DNA from: Bufo bufo
Lineage: Eukaryota > Chordata > Amphibia > Anura > Bufonidae
DNA: 64,000 nucleotides
Direction of reading: 5' to 3'
Assembly (NCBI RefSeq): GCF_905171765.1
Contig: NC_053392.1
Coordinates: 373,277,963 to 373,341,962, forward strand
Made by a program: the position numbers and the translations under genes. How positions within the stretch are numbered: the first letter of the stretch is position 1; every line of letters begins with the position of its first letter. Below, piece by piece: positions 1-11,566 of this stretch. The notes below the pieces were generated by a model that was not told where the DNA came from, searched no databases, and was given only the letters and a program-made list of their open reading frames with translations.

Positions 1-494
1 CTGAAAGACCAGGCCACTTTTTACACTTCTGACCTACACTACTTTCACCATTTATTGCTCGGTCATGCAACTTACCACCCAAATGAATTTTACCTCCTTT
101 TCTTCTCACTAATAGAGCTTTCATTTGGTGGTATTTCATTGCTGCTGAGATTTTTACTTTTTTTGTTATTAATCGAAATTTAACGATTTTTTTTGCAAAA
201 AAATGACATTTTTCACTTTCAGTTGTAAAATTTTGCAAAAAAAACGAGATCCATATATAAATTTTGCTCTAAATTTATTTTTCTACATGTCTTTGATAAA
301 AAAAAAATGTTTGGGTATAAAAAAAATGGTTTGGGTAAAAGTTATAGCGTTTACAAACTATGGTACAAAAATGTGAATTTCCGCTTTTTGAAGCAGCTCT
401 GACTTTCTGAGCACCTGTCATGTTTCCTGAGGTTCTACAATGCCCAGACAGTACAAAGACACCCAACAAATGACCCCATTTCGGAAAGTACACA

Positions 495-3060
495 CCCTAA
501 GGTATTCGCTGATGGGCATAGTGAGTTCATAGAACTTTTTTTTTTTGTCACAAGTTAGCGGAAAATTATGATTTTTTTTTTTTTTCTTACAAAGTCTGAT
601 ATTCCACTAACTTGTGACAAAAAATAAAAAGTTCTATGAACTCACTATGCCCATCACGAAATACCTTGGGGTCTCTTCTTTCCAAAATGGGGTCACTTGT
701 GGGGTAGTTATACTGCCCTGGCATTCTAGGGGCCCAAATGTGTGGTAAGGAGTTTGAAATCAAATTCTGTAAAAAATGACCAGTGAAATCCGAAAGGTGC
801 TCTTTGGAATATGGGCCCCTTTGCCCACCTAGGCTGCAAAAAAGTGTCACACATCTGGTATCTCTGTATTCAGGAGAAGTTGAGGAATGTGTTTTGGGGT
901 GTCTTTTTACATATACCCATGCTGGGTGAGATAAATATCTTGGTCAAATGCCAACTTTGTATAAAAAAATGGGAAAAGTTGTCTTTTGCCAAGATATTTC
1001 TCTCACCCAGCATGGGTATATGTAAAATGACACCCCAAAACACATTCCCCAACTTCTCCTGAGTACGGAGATACCAGATGTGTGACAATTTTTTGCAGCC
1101 TAGGTGGGCAAAGGGGCCCATATTCCAAAGAGCACCTTTCGGATTTCACTGGTCAGTTTTTACAGAATTTGATTTCAAACCCCTTACCACACATTTGGGC
1201 CCCTAGAATGCCAGGGCAGTATAACTACCCCACAAGTGACCCCATTTTGGAAATAAAAAAACCCCAAGGTATTCGCTGATGGGCATAGTGAGTTCATGGA
1301 AGTTTTTATTTTTTGTCACAAGTTAGTGCAATATGAGACTTTGTATGAAAAAAAAAAAAAAAAAAAAATCATCATTTTCCACTAACTTGTGACAAAAAAT
1401 AAAAAATTCTAGGAACTCTCCATGCCCCTTACGGAATACCTTGGGGTGTCTTCTTTCCAAAATGGGGTCACTTATGGCGTAGTTATACTGCCCTGGCATT
1501 CTAGGGGCCCAAATGTGTGGTAAGGAGTTTGAAATCAAATTCTGTAAAAACTGACCAGTGAAATCCAAAAGGTGCTCTTTGTAATATGGGCCCCTTTGCC
1601 CCCCTAGGCTGCAAAAAAGTGTCACACATCTGGTATCTCCGTACTCAGGAGAAGTTTGGGAATGTGTTTTGGGGTGTCATTTTACATTTACCCATGCTGG
1701 GTGAGAGAAATATCTTGGCAAAAGACAACTTTTCCCATTTTTTTTATACAAAGTTGGCATTTGACCAAGATATTTATCTCACCCAGCATGGGTATATGTA
1801 AAAAGACACCCCAAAACACATTCCTCAACTTCTCCTGAATACAGAGATACCAGATGTGTGACACTTTTTTGCAGCCTAGGTGGGCAAAGGGGCCCATATT
1901 CCAAAAGGCACCTTTCGGATTTCACAGGCCATTTTTTACAGAATTTGATTTCAAACTCCTTACCACACATTTGGGCCCCTAGAATGCCAGGGCAGTATAA
2001 CTACCCCACAAGTGACCCCATTTTGGAAAGAAGAGACCCCAAGGTATTCGCTGATGGGCATAGTGAGTTCATGGAAGTTTTTATTTTTTGTCACAAGTTA
2101 GTGGAATATGAGACTTTGTATGAAAAAAAAAAAAAAAAATCATCATTTTCCACTAACTTGTGACAAAAAATAAAAAATTCTAGGAACTTGCCATGCCCCT
2201 CACGGAATACCTTGGGGTGTCTTCTTTCCAAAATGGGGTCACTTGTGGGGTAGTTATACTGCCCTGGCATTTTCCAGGGGCCCTAATGTGTGGTAAGTAG
2301 GTAAATGACCAGTGAAATCCGAAAGGTGCTCTTTGGAATGTGGGCCCCTTTGCCCACCTAGGCTGCAAAAAAGTGTCACACATGTGGTATCGCCGTATTC
2401 AGGAGAAGTTGGGAAATGTGTTTTGTGGTGTCATTTTACATATACCCATGCTGGGTGAGAGAAATATCTTGGCAAAAGACAACTTTTCCCATTTTTTTAT
2501 ACAAAGTTGGCATTTGACCAAGATATTTATCTCACCCAGCATGGGTATATGTAAAATGACACCCCAAAACATATTCCCCAACTTCTCCTGAATACGGAGA
2601 TACCACATGTGTGACACTTTTTTGCAGCCTAGGTGGGCAAAGGTGCCCAAATTCCTTTTAGGAGGGCATTTTTAGACATTTGGATACCAGACTTCTTCTC
2701 ACGCTTTGGGGCCCCTAAAATGCCAGGGCAGTATAAATACCCCACATGTGACCCCATTTTGGAAAGTAGACACCCCAAGGTATTCAATGAGGGGCATGGC
2801 GAGTTCATAAAAAAAAAAAAATTTTGGCACAAGTTAGCGGAAATTGATTTTTTTGATTTTGTTCTCACAAAGTCTCCCTTTCTGCTAACTTGGGACAAAA
2901 ATTTAAATCTTTCATGGACTCAATATGCCCCTCAGCGAATACCTTGGGGTGTCTTCTTTCCAAAATGGTGTTATTTGTGGGGTTTTTGTACTGCCCTGGC
3001 ATTTGAGGGTCTCCGCAATCATTACATGTATGCCCAGCATTAGGAGTTTCTGCTATTCTC
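495..3060. repeat. Alternately inverted (head-to-head/tail-to-tail) array of ~390-bp modules
   Basis: One module is repeated in alternating orientation. Symmetry centres lie near 590, 966, 1357, 1745, 2137, 2500 and 2848, so they are spaced roughly 350-390 bp apart and the direct period is about 780 bp. Two kinds of centre alternate. One is A/T homopolymer flanked by copies of CACAAGTTAG. The other is a short spacer between copies of a segment containing CACCCAGCATGGGTATA. Because the modules are similar, several frames stay open and give near-identical 60-100 residue translations in both orientations; I regard these as non-coding. The array lies in the 3' half of the piggyBac element. Confidence 0.9.
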
Positions 3061-3134
3061 CTTATATTGAGCATACAGGTAATGAGATTTTTTTTTTTCC
3101 GTTCAGCCTCTGGGCTGAAAGAAAAAAATGAACG

Positions 3135-3345
3135 GCACAGATTTCTTCATTCGCATCGATCAATGTGGATGAAAAAATCTCTGCCAAAAAAAGAAAAAGG
3201 AGGGGAAAGGCGTCTGCCAGGACATAGGAGCTCCGCCCAACATCCATACCCACTTAGCCCGTATGCCCTGGCAAACCCGATTTCTCCATTCACATCAATC
3301 GATGTGGATGAATAAATCATTGCCGGGATTTTTTTTTTTATATAT
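3135..3345. repeat. Two diverged copies of a ~135-bp segment with ATCGAT dyad
   Basis: A segment with CATTCGCATCGATCAATGTG at about 3150 recurs as CATTCACATCAATCGATGTG at about 3285. Each copy is followed by GGATGAA and an A/T-rich stretch ending in TGCC. Each core is close to a dyad (CACATCGATCGATGTG-like). The repeat is still inside the piggyBac element, between the inverted array and the transposase. Function is unknown. Confidence 0.55.
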
Positions 3346-3859
3346 ACAAAGTGTTTGCCAAAGTATATGAACACCGCCACCTCCTCAGCTCATATGCCTC
3401 GGCAAACGTATCTTTTACTGCAGAGGAGAAATCTCGTCTTGCAGCGCCGCATACACCGACTTGCGTGTAATCTGACAGCAGCGCAATGCTTCTGTCAGAA
3501 TGCACATCAGTGCTGCAGCTAGTCGATCGGTTGGTCCACCTGAAAGGTAAAAAAAACAAAACAAAAAAGAAAAAACCAGGCCGCAACGCAATAACTTTAT
3601 TAACTTTAGAACAGAACATTAGCTTTTTTTAAACTTTTTCAACTTTTTTACTTACCGGTAATTTTTTTTTTGTTTAGTTTTTTTTACCTTTATAGAACAA
3701 ATCTCTCCTTCCCCATGGGACAATGTGCAAAGCGCAAATCGCCCAAAGATGTGGCAAAGTACGTTATGCACTTTATCCCAGGTGAAAGGAGAGGTTTGCA
3801 GCAGCTGTGAGTAAAAGGGCCCTAATAGCCCTGTGTGCCTGTCCTGTGAGATGCAATCC

Positions 3860-5811
3860 CTATGCTAGGTGTACCTGTGTGTGGTACTTCCGGAAACACT
3901 CACCAAAGCATAGGGCAGGGTGGTCAGGACAGTCAGGACAGAAATAGCGGGTGTCACGCCTTATTCCACTCCTGCTACAGACACGACATCTTTTTCGGGG
4001 TGACGGTTGGGTTGAGGTACCAGGAACGACACTGGGGAAATGTCGCTCGTGTAGACGGCTAACTACACTGGTGGATGGGGCCACGGAACCTCCTGGGTAA
4101 AGGAGGTTCTCGATGATCTCTTCCTGGAATTTGAGGAAGGATCCTGTTCTCCCAGCCTTACTGTAGAGAACAAAACTATTATACAGCGCCAATTGAATTA
4201 AATATACAGACACCTTCTTATACCAGCGTCTGGTTCTGCGGGAAACTAAATACGGAGACAACATCTGGTCATTGAAGTCCACCCCTCCCATGAGCGCATT
4301 ATAGTCGTGGACACAGAGGGGCTTTTCAATGACACGGGTTGCTCGCTCAATTTGGATTGTCGTGTCTGCGTGAATGGAGGAGAGCATGTAAACGTCACGC
4401 TTGTCTCTCCATTTCACCGCGAGCAGTTCTTCGTTACACAAGGCAGCCCTCTCCCCCCTTGCAAGACGGGTGGTTACAAGCCGTTGGGGAAGCCCACGCG
4501 ACTAGTTCGCGCGGTTCCACAGGCGCAAATCCGTTCTAGAAACAAATGCCTAAAGAGGGCCACACTTGTGTAAAAATTGTCCACATAAAGATGGTACCCC
4601 TTGCCGAATAAGGGTGACACCAAGTCCCAGACTGTCTTCCCACTGCTCCCTAGGTAGTCAGGGCAACCGACCGGCTCCAGGGTCTGATCTTTTCCCTCAT
4701 AGATCCGAAATTTGTGGGTATAGCCTGTGGCCCTTTCACAGAGCTTATACAATTTGACCCCATACCGGGCACGCTTGCTTGGGATGTATTGTTTGAAGCC
4801 AAGGCGCCCGGTAAAATGTATTAGGGACTCGTCTACGCAGATGTTTTGCTCGGGGGTATACAAATCTGCAAATTTCTGGTTGAAATGGTCTATGAGGGTC
4901 CGAATTTTGTGGAGCCGGTCAAAAGCTGGGTGGCCTCTGGGACGGGAGGTGGTGTTGTCGCTAAAATGCAGGAAACGGAGGATGGCCTCAAATCGTGCCC
5001 TGGACATAGCAGCAGAGAACATGGGCATGTGATGAATCGGGTTCGTGGACCAATATGACCGCAATTCATGCTTTTTTGTCAGGCCCATGTTGAGGAGAAG
5101 GCCCAAAAAATTTTTAATTTCGGAAACTTGGACTGGTTTCCACAGGAAAGGCTGGGCATAAAAGCTTCCCGGGTTGGCGGATATAAATTGTGTGGCATAC
5201 CGGTTTGTCTCTGCCACGACTAAGTCCAAGAGCTCCGCAGTCAAGAACAGCTCAAAAAATCCCAGGGCCGAACCGATTTGAGCCGTCTCAACCCGAACTC
5301 CAGACTGGGCGGTGAAAGGGGGAACTAATGGTGCGGCTGAAGTTGGTGACTGCCAATCAGGGTTTGCCAGCACCTCAGGGATTCTAGGGGCTCTACGGGC
5401 CTGTCTGTGCGGTGGCTGCGACGGGGTAACTACTGCACGTGCCACCGTACCAGCTTCAACTGCCCTTCTGGTGCTCGCCACGTCACCATGTTGTACGGCA
5501 GTGCTGGTACTAGGTCCAGGGAGGGCTGCGCTGCTGGTGTATGCCTCACCACGTGATCCGGCAGCGACAGCCCCACTCTGCTGCTCTTGAAGCGGATCCT
5601 GCATAACCTGTGGTCTAGCGACACGGGGCCGGGTACGCCTGGTGCTGCCAGGGACCTCAACCTCCTCGTCCGAACTTTGGGTCAGAGAGCCACTGCTTTC
5701 TACAGGTTCATATTCTGACCCGCTAGATTCGTCAGATGAGGGTTCCCACTCCTCATCCGACTGGGTCAGAATCCTGTAGGCCTCTTCAGAAGAATACCCC
5801 CTGTTTGACAT
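3860..5811 (-). pseudogene. piggyBac transposase, one frameshift
   Basis: Starts with MSNRGYSSEE; the minus-strand start codon ends at 5811. Residues 1-170 are acidic and Pro/Ser-rich, as in many piggyBac N-termini. The DDE_Tnp_1_7-type core follows: CVDESL near 325, KQYIPSKRARYGVKLYKLCE near 340-359, YVDNFYTS near 409-416, then GGVDFNDQM in the downstream frame. YVDN and GGVD fit the second and third catalytic Asp of piggyBac. The expected first Asp appears as Glu in LCER; I cannot tell whether this is family-typical. The C-terminus has a Cys/His-rich domain (CRVC, CPDC, C, C, H, H) as in active piggyBac enzymes. A one-base loss near 4483-4484 causes a stop at 4474-4476, after which the frame reopens to 3860. 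The combined length is about 650 codons. The single break suggests a fairly young copy. Confidence 0.9.
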
Positions 5812-6762
5812 TTTGGACTACTAAATTTAGGGGTATTCCCTGAGACTACCCAAGAAAAAAAGCAAGCCTGTCTTACAAAGGGGAGGCTAGCGAAGTACCG
5901 GAGGCCGCTGCGGTTGATAAAAAATATCAAAACTGATTTTTTTATCGCCGCAGTGCGTGTAAAATGAATGTGCAGTGATCAAAAAATATATATTTTTTGT
6001 CACTGCGGTGGGGCGGGCGTGGGTGAACGCACGTGTGGGCGACCGATCAGGCCTGATAGGGCAAACACTGCGTTTTGGGTGGAGGGCGAGCTAAGGTGAC
6101 ACTAATACAATTATAGATCTGACCGTGATCAGTTTTGATCACTTACAGATACTATAAAAGTACAAATGCTGATTAGCGATACGCTAAACAGCGAATAAGT
6201 GACTGCGGTGCGGTGGGCTGGGCGCTAACTCACGCTAAACTACCTAACCAAGGGGCCTAAACTATCCCTAAAACCTAACAGCCAATACTAGTGAAAAAAA
6301 AAAAGTGACAGTTTACACTGATCACTTTTTTTCCTTTCAATAGTGATTGACAGGGGCGATCAAAGGGGTGATCAAAGGGTTAATTGGGGTGCAGGGGGGT
6401 GATCTGGGGCTAAGGTGTAGTGTTTGGTGTACTCACAGTTCAGTCTGCTCCTCTGCTGGATCCAACCGACGAAAAGGACCAGCAGAGGAGCAGACAAGCC
6501 ATATAACAGATCATATTTACTAATATGATCTGTTATATGACTTTTGATTGGATTTTTTGAAAATCGCCAGCCTGCCAGCCAATGATCGTTGCTGGCAGGC
6601 TGGTGACGAACTTGTTCTTTTAATTTTGCTGGCCCGCGATGCGCATGCGCGGGCCGGCTTTGAGCGAAATCTCGCGTCTCGCGAGATGACGCGTATATGC
6701 GTGATTGTGCGCAGCGCTGCCACCTCCGGAACGCGAATCTGCGTTAGGCGGTCCGGAGGTGG
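5812..6762 (-). promoter_or_regulatory. piggyBac 5' subterminal region with stacked hairpins
   Basis: This 950-bp leader between transposase start and element end should hold the promoter and transposase-binding sequences (inference). Directly visible inverted repeats are: CTCCTCTGCTGG with its complement (6451-6492); 18-bp perfect arms at 6500-6517 and 6522-6539 with a 4-bp spacer; CAGCCTGCCAGC with its complement (about 6568-6603); a GC-rich dyad at about 6630-6654; and the terminal 11-bp pair 6720-6730/6752-6762. No TATA box could be assigned with confidence. Confidence 0.6.
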
Positions 6763-6769
6763 TTAAAGA

Positions 6770-7860
6770 AGAATTTTTGAAATTTAATTCCCTGTCACCT
6801 ATGCAGAGCAGGGGTTTGTATATGTCAAAATTGGTAAAATGTCACCTGACAGTGAAACAGACGATTTTTAAAAATTTATGTCCCTGTCACCTATGCAGAG
6901 CAGGGGTTTAATCATGGCAAAAATAGTCAAATGTCACCCAAGAATGTAACAGACAAATTAGTGATTTTTTTTTACCTGTCTACTAGGTGAAACATGGGTA
7001 TATCACACCCAAAAATTGGTTAATTTCACCCAAATATGTAAGACAAATTAATGAAATATTTTTACCTGTCTACTAGGTATAGCAGTGGTATATCACACCC
7101 AAATATTGGTGAATTTCACCCGAAAATGTAACAGACAAATTAGTGAAATGTTACCTGTCTACTAGGTAGAGCAGGGGTATATCACACCCAAAAATTGGTG
7201 AATTTCACCCGAAAATGTAACAGACAAATTAGTGAAATTTTGTTACCTGTCTACTAAAAAAAAGGGGGTTAGTCAGCACCTCCCAGTGCGCAGGTGCATG
7301 CTGCCATGGCAAAGACCTAGAGGAAAAAAAAGAGACAATGCAGCAGCACTCTGCAAATCAGACAAAGTACAACAATGCTAAAATTATGGTGCTAATACTA
7401 CGCTTATTTATAAAAGCGAGATGCTTGGACAATGCATTTTGTACAAAACCATCTAAGCCCGTCTGCCGAACGTCAAGGCGATCTCTGTTAGACGGGTCCT
7501 AACATTAAATACTACCTGTTATGCGCCATAATGACCGCCATAAAATTCAGGGAGTGTTGGACCCACATGCATGTTGGATCCACTCTGCCTTTTTCCATTT
7601 TTTGTGCCAAAATGGCCTCCATTACAATGGATGCAGGTACCAACATGCATGCTGAGCCCACTCTATACCCTTCCTGGTGCTAGACAGCTTCCAATGAATG
7701 TAGTGAGAGCAGGCTACAGCTGATTTGCGGACTGCTGCTGCATTGTCTCTTTGTTACCTGTCTACTAGTTATAGTTACTAGTTATAGAAGTGGTATATCA
7801 CACCCAAAATTTGGAGAATTTCACCCGAAAATGTAACAGAAAAATTAGTGAAATGACATA
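6770..7860. repeat. hAT1 3' subterminal tandem repeat, ~85-95 bp unit
   Basis: Units contain TTACCTGTCTACTAGGT, then CACACCCAAAAATTGGTGAA, then CACCCGAAAATGTAACAGAC. Copies run from about 6780 to 7256 and resume after the insert, from 7750 to about 7860. The earliest copies, near 6780-6930, are diverged and carry a CTATGCAGAGCAGGGGTTT variant. This is the untranslated tail of hAT1. Confidence 0.8.
7257..7749. mobile_element. Small TSD-flanked insert with 31-bp internal inverted repeats
   Basis: TTTGTTACCTGTCTACTA (18 bp) occurs on both sides (7239-7256 and 7750-7767), consistent with a target-site duplication, although the host is itself a tandem repeat containing part of this motif. The insert starts with an A-run. 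It carries AGAGACAATGCAGCAGCA at 7331 and its near-perfect inverted copy ending at 7751. The long TSD and A-run suggest a retroposed fragment; the inverted repeats suggest a palindrome of the kind seen at the 5' end of the Penelope-like element at 16596-17073. Family unassigned. Confidence 0.5.
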
Positions 7861-8013
7861 AAATAAAATAAAATATGTACAAATAAAAAAAAATTATCTT
7901 GATTTATGAGGTGGAGGTCCATATGGATTAGGAGTTTGAGGAGGTGGTGGACGTAGCGGTGTAGGTGGAAGTGGCAGTGGAGGAGGACAAGGTAGCCAAC
8001 ACTGGTTTTGGGT

Positions 8014-10767
8014 TTAAATTACTTTTATATATATATTTTTTATTTTTATTAGGGTACACTCCAAAAGAGTGGGAAATATCCAAAATACAACAAAGAGCAA
8101 TTGCGCTGTAGTATAACAATAGCTGGGTAAGGCTGGTAGGCATGTCTTTTCTGCACAAGGTACGGACAAGTCCTGTGGGATCCATGCCTGGTTCATTTTA
8201 ATGAACGTGAGGTTGTCCACATTAGCTGTGGACAGGCGGCTGCGCTTGTCTGTGATAACGCCCCCTGCTGTGCTAAACATACTTTCAGATAATACACTGG
8301 CTGCAGGGCAGGCCAGCACCTCCAAGGCGTAAAGGGCAAACTCAGGCCATGTGCCAAATTTGGAGACCCAAAAGTTGAAGAGGGCAGACCCGTCATTCAG
8401 TACGTGTAGGCGTGTGCACACATACTGCTCCACCATGTTGCTGAAATGCTGCCTCCTGCTAAGACGTTCCATATCAGTTGGTGGTGCTGGTTGTTGTGGC
8501 GTGCTGACAAAGCTTTTCCCCATTTCGTCCATGGTAACCCTGCCTTCTGAGGTGCTGGTGGTGCCCCAGCTGCGTAGGCAACCTCTTCCTCCTCCTCTGT
8601 CTTCGCCTTGTGCTTTCACTGTGCCTCCGCTGTCAGATGGGAATGCCACCAGCAGCGCATCTGCCAGCGTACGCTTGTACTCACGCATCTTACGATCACG
8701 CTCCAGTGACGGAATGAAGGACGGTACGTTGTCCTTGTAACGGGGATCCAGCAGCGTGGCCATCCAGTAATCAGCACTAGTTAGAATGTGGGCAACTTGG
8801 CCGTCGTTGTGGAGACACTGCAGCATGCAATCGTTCATGTGTGCCAGGCTGCCCAGAGACAACGAAAAGCTGTCCTCTGTGGGAGGTGTATCGTCTGTGT
8901 CCTCTGTATCCCCCATCCACGCACCAGTGATGATCATGAGCTGGTTTAGGTGTCACCCTGCTATGAAGACGGTTCCTCCTCCTCCATCTCCTCCTCCTCA
9001 TCCTCCACCTCATCATCCTCCAGAACTGTGCCCTGGCTGGACAATTGTGTACCTGGCATTTGTGGGTGCAGGAACCCACCCTCGGAGCCACTTGTGAATG
9101 ACTGGCTGGAAACCCTATGAAATGATCCCTCTTCCTTCTCCTCCTTCTGTGCCACATGCTCTTTCATCATCGCAAAAAGCGCTTTTTAAAGGAGGCATAG
9201 AAGTGGGATAATAACGCTGAGAACGGCGTTATCGGCACTGGCCATGTTGGTGGAGTACTCGAAACAGCGTAACAAGGAACACAGGTCTCGCATGGAGGCC
9301 CAGTCATTGGGGGTGAAGTGGTGCTGTTCTGCAGAGCGACTCACCCGTGCGTGCTGCAGCTGAAACTCCACTATCACCTGCTGCTGCTTGCACAGTCTGG
9401 CCAGCATGTGCAAGGTGGAGTTCCACCTTGTGGGCAGGTCGCATGTGAGGCAGTGAGCTGGAAGGCCGAAGTTACGCTGCATCGCTGACAGGCGAGCAGC
9501 AGCAGGGTGAGAACGCCGAAAGCGCGCACAGACGGTCCGCACTTTATGCAGCAGCTCTGACATATCGGGGTAATTGTTAAGGAACATCTGCACCAACAAA
9601 TTCAGCACATTCGCGAGGCAAGGGATGTGCGTCAAAACGGCTAGTCCCAGAGCTGCTACGAGATTTCACCCATTATCGCACTCAACCAGGTCGGGCTTGA
9701 GGCTCACTGGCACCAACCACTCATTGGTCTGTTGTTCAAGGCCCGTCCACAGCTCCTGCGCGGTGTGGGGTTTGTCCCTAAACAGATAAGTTTTAAAACT
9801 GCCTGCTGTCATTTACCCTTGGCTGTGCTGAAGTTGGTGGTAAAGGTGTTACGCTGACCGGATGAGGAGCCTGTAGAGAATGAGGAAACGGAGTAGGAGG
9901 AGGAAGCAACAGGAGGCAAACAGAAGCGCCCTGCAATCCTCGGTGGTGGAAGGACATGCGCCAAACTGCTATTTACCCAGTGTGCTGTTAGGGAGATATA
10001 ACGTCCCTGACCATGCTTACTGGTCCATGTATCCATAGTTAGGTGGACCTTGCCACAGATGGCGTTGCACAGTGCACACTTGATTTTGTCCCCCACTTGG
10101 TTGCGCAGGGAAGGGATGGCACACCTGGAAAAGTAGTGGCGGCTGGGCACGATGTACTGTGGGACAGCCACCGCCATAAGGCTTTTAAAACTCTCCGTCT
10201 CCACCAGACGGAATGACAGCATTTCAAAGGTCAGTAATTTTGAAATGCTGGCAGGGATCACGGGTGGGTAGGGGGGTACTTCCTCTTCCAATCCAGTGTT
10301 TGGGAGATGGAGAGCTGAACGCTTCCGTGGGACATTGTGGAGATGCTTGGTGACCCAGGTGGTGGTGTTGCTGGCAGATCCTCTGTTTGCGGGGTGACAG
10401 TTGGCACTGTCATTCCAGAGGTGGATGAAGAGGTCGAGACTGCAGCAGAAGAGGAAGCAGGAGGAGCCAGAGATCTTTCTTGGTTTTTGAGGTGTCTACT
10501 CCACTGCAGCTCGTGCTTTGCTTTTAGATGCCTGGTCATGCAAGTCGTGCTCAGGTTGAGAATGTTTACGCTTCGCTTCAGGCTCTGATTGCACAGCGTG
10601 CAAACCACTTGTGTCTTGTCGTCAGCACATTGTCTGAAGAACTGCCACGCCAGGGAACTCCTTGGAGCTGGCTTTGGTGTGCTCGGTCTCTTCCTGCGGT
10701 GGGCAGAAGCAGGCTTACTATCTAGGGGACGGCCGCTCTGTGCTGACAGATGCAGCATAGGCAGCAA
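8014..10767 (-). pseudogene. hAT1 transposase remnant (BED zinc finger, hAT RNase H-like core)
   Basis: Reading right to left, several frames together match a ZBED-like hAT transposase. A BED zinc finger lies at about 10480-10660 (WQFFRQCADD, then CTLC and HLKAKH as Zn ligands). The catalytic region follows, with TMDTWTSKHGQG near 10030, where the Asp is a catalytic candidate. LPTRWNSTLHML, a conserved hAT segment, is near 9420. An acidic low-complexity stretch lies at about 8961-9170. The C-terminal dimerisation domain is near 8200-8330 (LACPAASVLSESMFSTAGG, then KRSRLS). Coding is split among at least four frames with stops near 9640-9800 and 9170-9185, so no intact protein is made. Codons after about 8150 run past the usual end of the domain. 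Confidence 0.85.
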
Positions 10768-10769
10768 AA

Positions 10770-11410
10770 TTGAGTATTTTGCCCAAAATGGGTGTTTTTT
10801 TTATTACAGAATAGAACACCAGTATCTAACGTGTGTATTTCACACTGACAGATGAAGCATAGGCCCTAGATGTAGGGGATTGTCAAAAATTGGTGTTTTT
10901 TTTAAACCCAGAAAATTATTGCAGTATTTCAACATCGGATTTCACACTGACAAATGCTGCAAAGGCCCCAGATGTAGGGTCTTGCAAAAAATGGGTGATT
11001 TTTTAAACCCATAAAATTATTGAAGTATTGCAAGCTTCTATTTCACACTGACAAATGCTGCAAAGGCACCAGATGTAGGATGTTGCCAAAAATGGGTGTT
11101 TTTTTCAACCCAGATTATTATTGCAGTATTTCAAGCTTGGATTTGAATGTCACATAAGCACACATGCTGTGCTGGTGCACTAAGCTTGCATAAAATTGCC
11201 GCCGCCACCCACCTAACTAACAGACAGATAAAAGTCACTGGGTTCAGGGCAGGGTAAAAAGATTGTGCACTGCACCCACAAAACTAAATCTAGGTAGATC
11301 GCTGAGTTAACAAGCACTTCTAATTAAAGATTCTTTCCTATTCTCTCCCTCACAGCAACAGCATCCTCTCCCTAAACTAGTAACAGCAGAGTGACGTGCA
11401 GCGCTACATG
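10770..11410. repeat. hAT1 5' subterminal tandem repeats and leader
   Basis: About four imperfect units of roughly 100 bp lie between 10770 and 11150. Each contains CACACTGACAAATGCTGCAA, an AGATGTAGG motif, then AAAAATGGGTGTTTTTT. From 11150 to 11410 is leader sequence without a recognised motif. It precedes the BED-finger exon of hAT1 in transcription order. Confidence 0.7.
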
Positions 11411-11509
11411 ACTCCAGCTTATATAGAGTAGGAGAAAATTCTGATCAGGCGCAAAATCACTGGTTCCAATGAGTCTCTGTTGGTGAATCTTCTTTATTTA
11501 CATAATAGT

Positions 11510-11566
11510 TATGCATAGAACAACGCGTTTCGGGGCTCAAACTGTCCCCTTCATCAGGTTAGCATA
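11510..11566 (-). ncRNA. Hammerhead ribozyme (PLE type, short stem III)
   Basis: On the minus strand the conserved cores are present and correctly ordered: CTGATGA at 11557-11551 and GAAA at 11531-11528. Stem II is formed by GGGG/CCCC around a loop. Stem I is formed by TATGC (11566-11562) with GCATA (11514-11510), plus AAC (11560-11558) with GTT (11521-11519). Stem III is minimal (ACGCGT, 11528-11523), as described for PLE hammerheads that are thought to act as dimers. Predicted cleavage is after the U at 11522. Pairing was assigned by eye; activity is inference. Confidence 0.85.

Larger units (their letters stand above)
1..6762 (-). mobile_element. piggyBac superfamily DNA transposon, left end outside window
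   Basis: The transposase reads on the minus strand, so the element's 5' end is on the right. The right end is supported by TTAA at 6763-6766, the piggyBac target, next to a terminal CCACCTCCGGA-type repeat (6752-6762). An inverted copy of the same 11 bases lies at 6720-6730. The sequence outside the TTAA is the tail of hAT1, which fits insertion into hAT1. No matching TTAA end is seen on the left, so the element exceeds 6.7 kb, long for this superfamily because of the inverted array at about 495-3060. Bases 1-495 are AT-rich subterminal sequence similar in style to the piggyBac-type MITEs at 21906 and 26653. Confidence 0.85.

Noticed and set aside
587..2898. Several similar 60-136 residue ORFs on both strands (MTLFCSLGGQRGPY..., MGPFAHLGCKKV...)
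   Set aside because: They are the same DNA module read in its two orientations in the inverted array; no start context, domain or unique coding signal.
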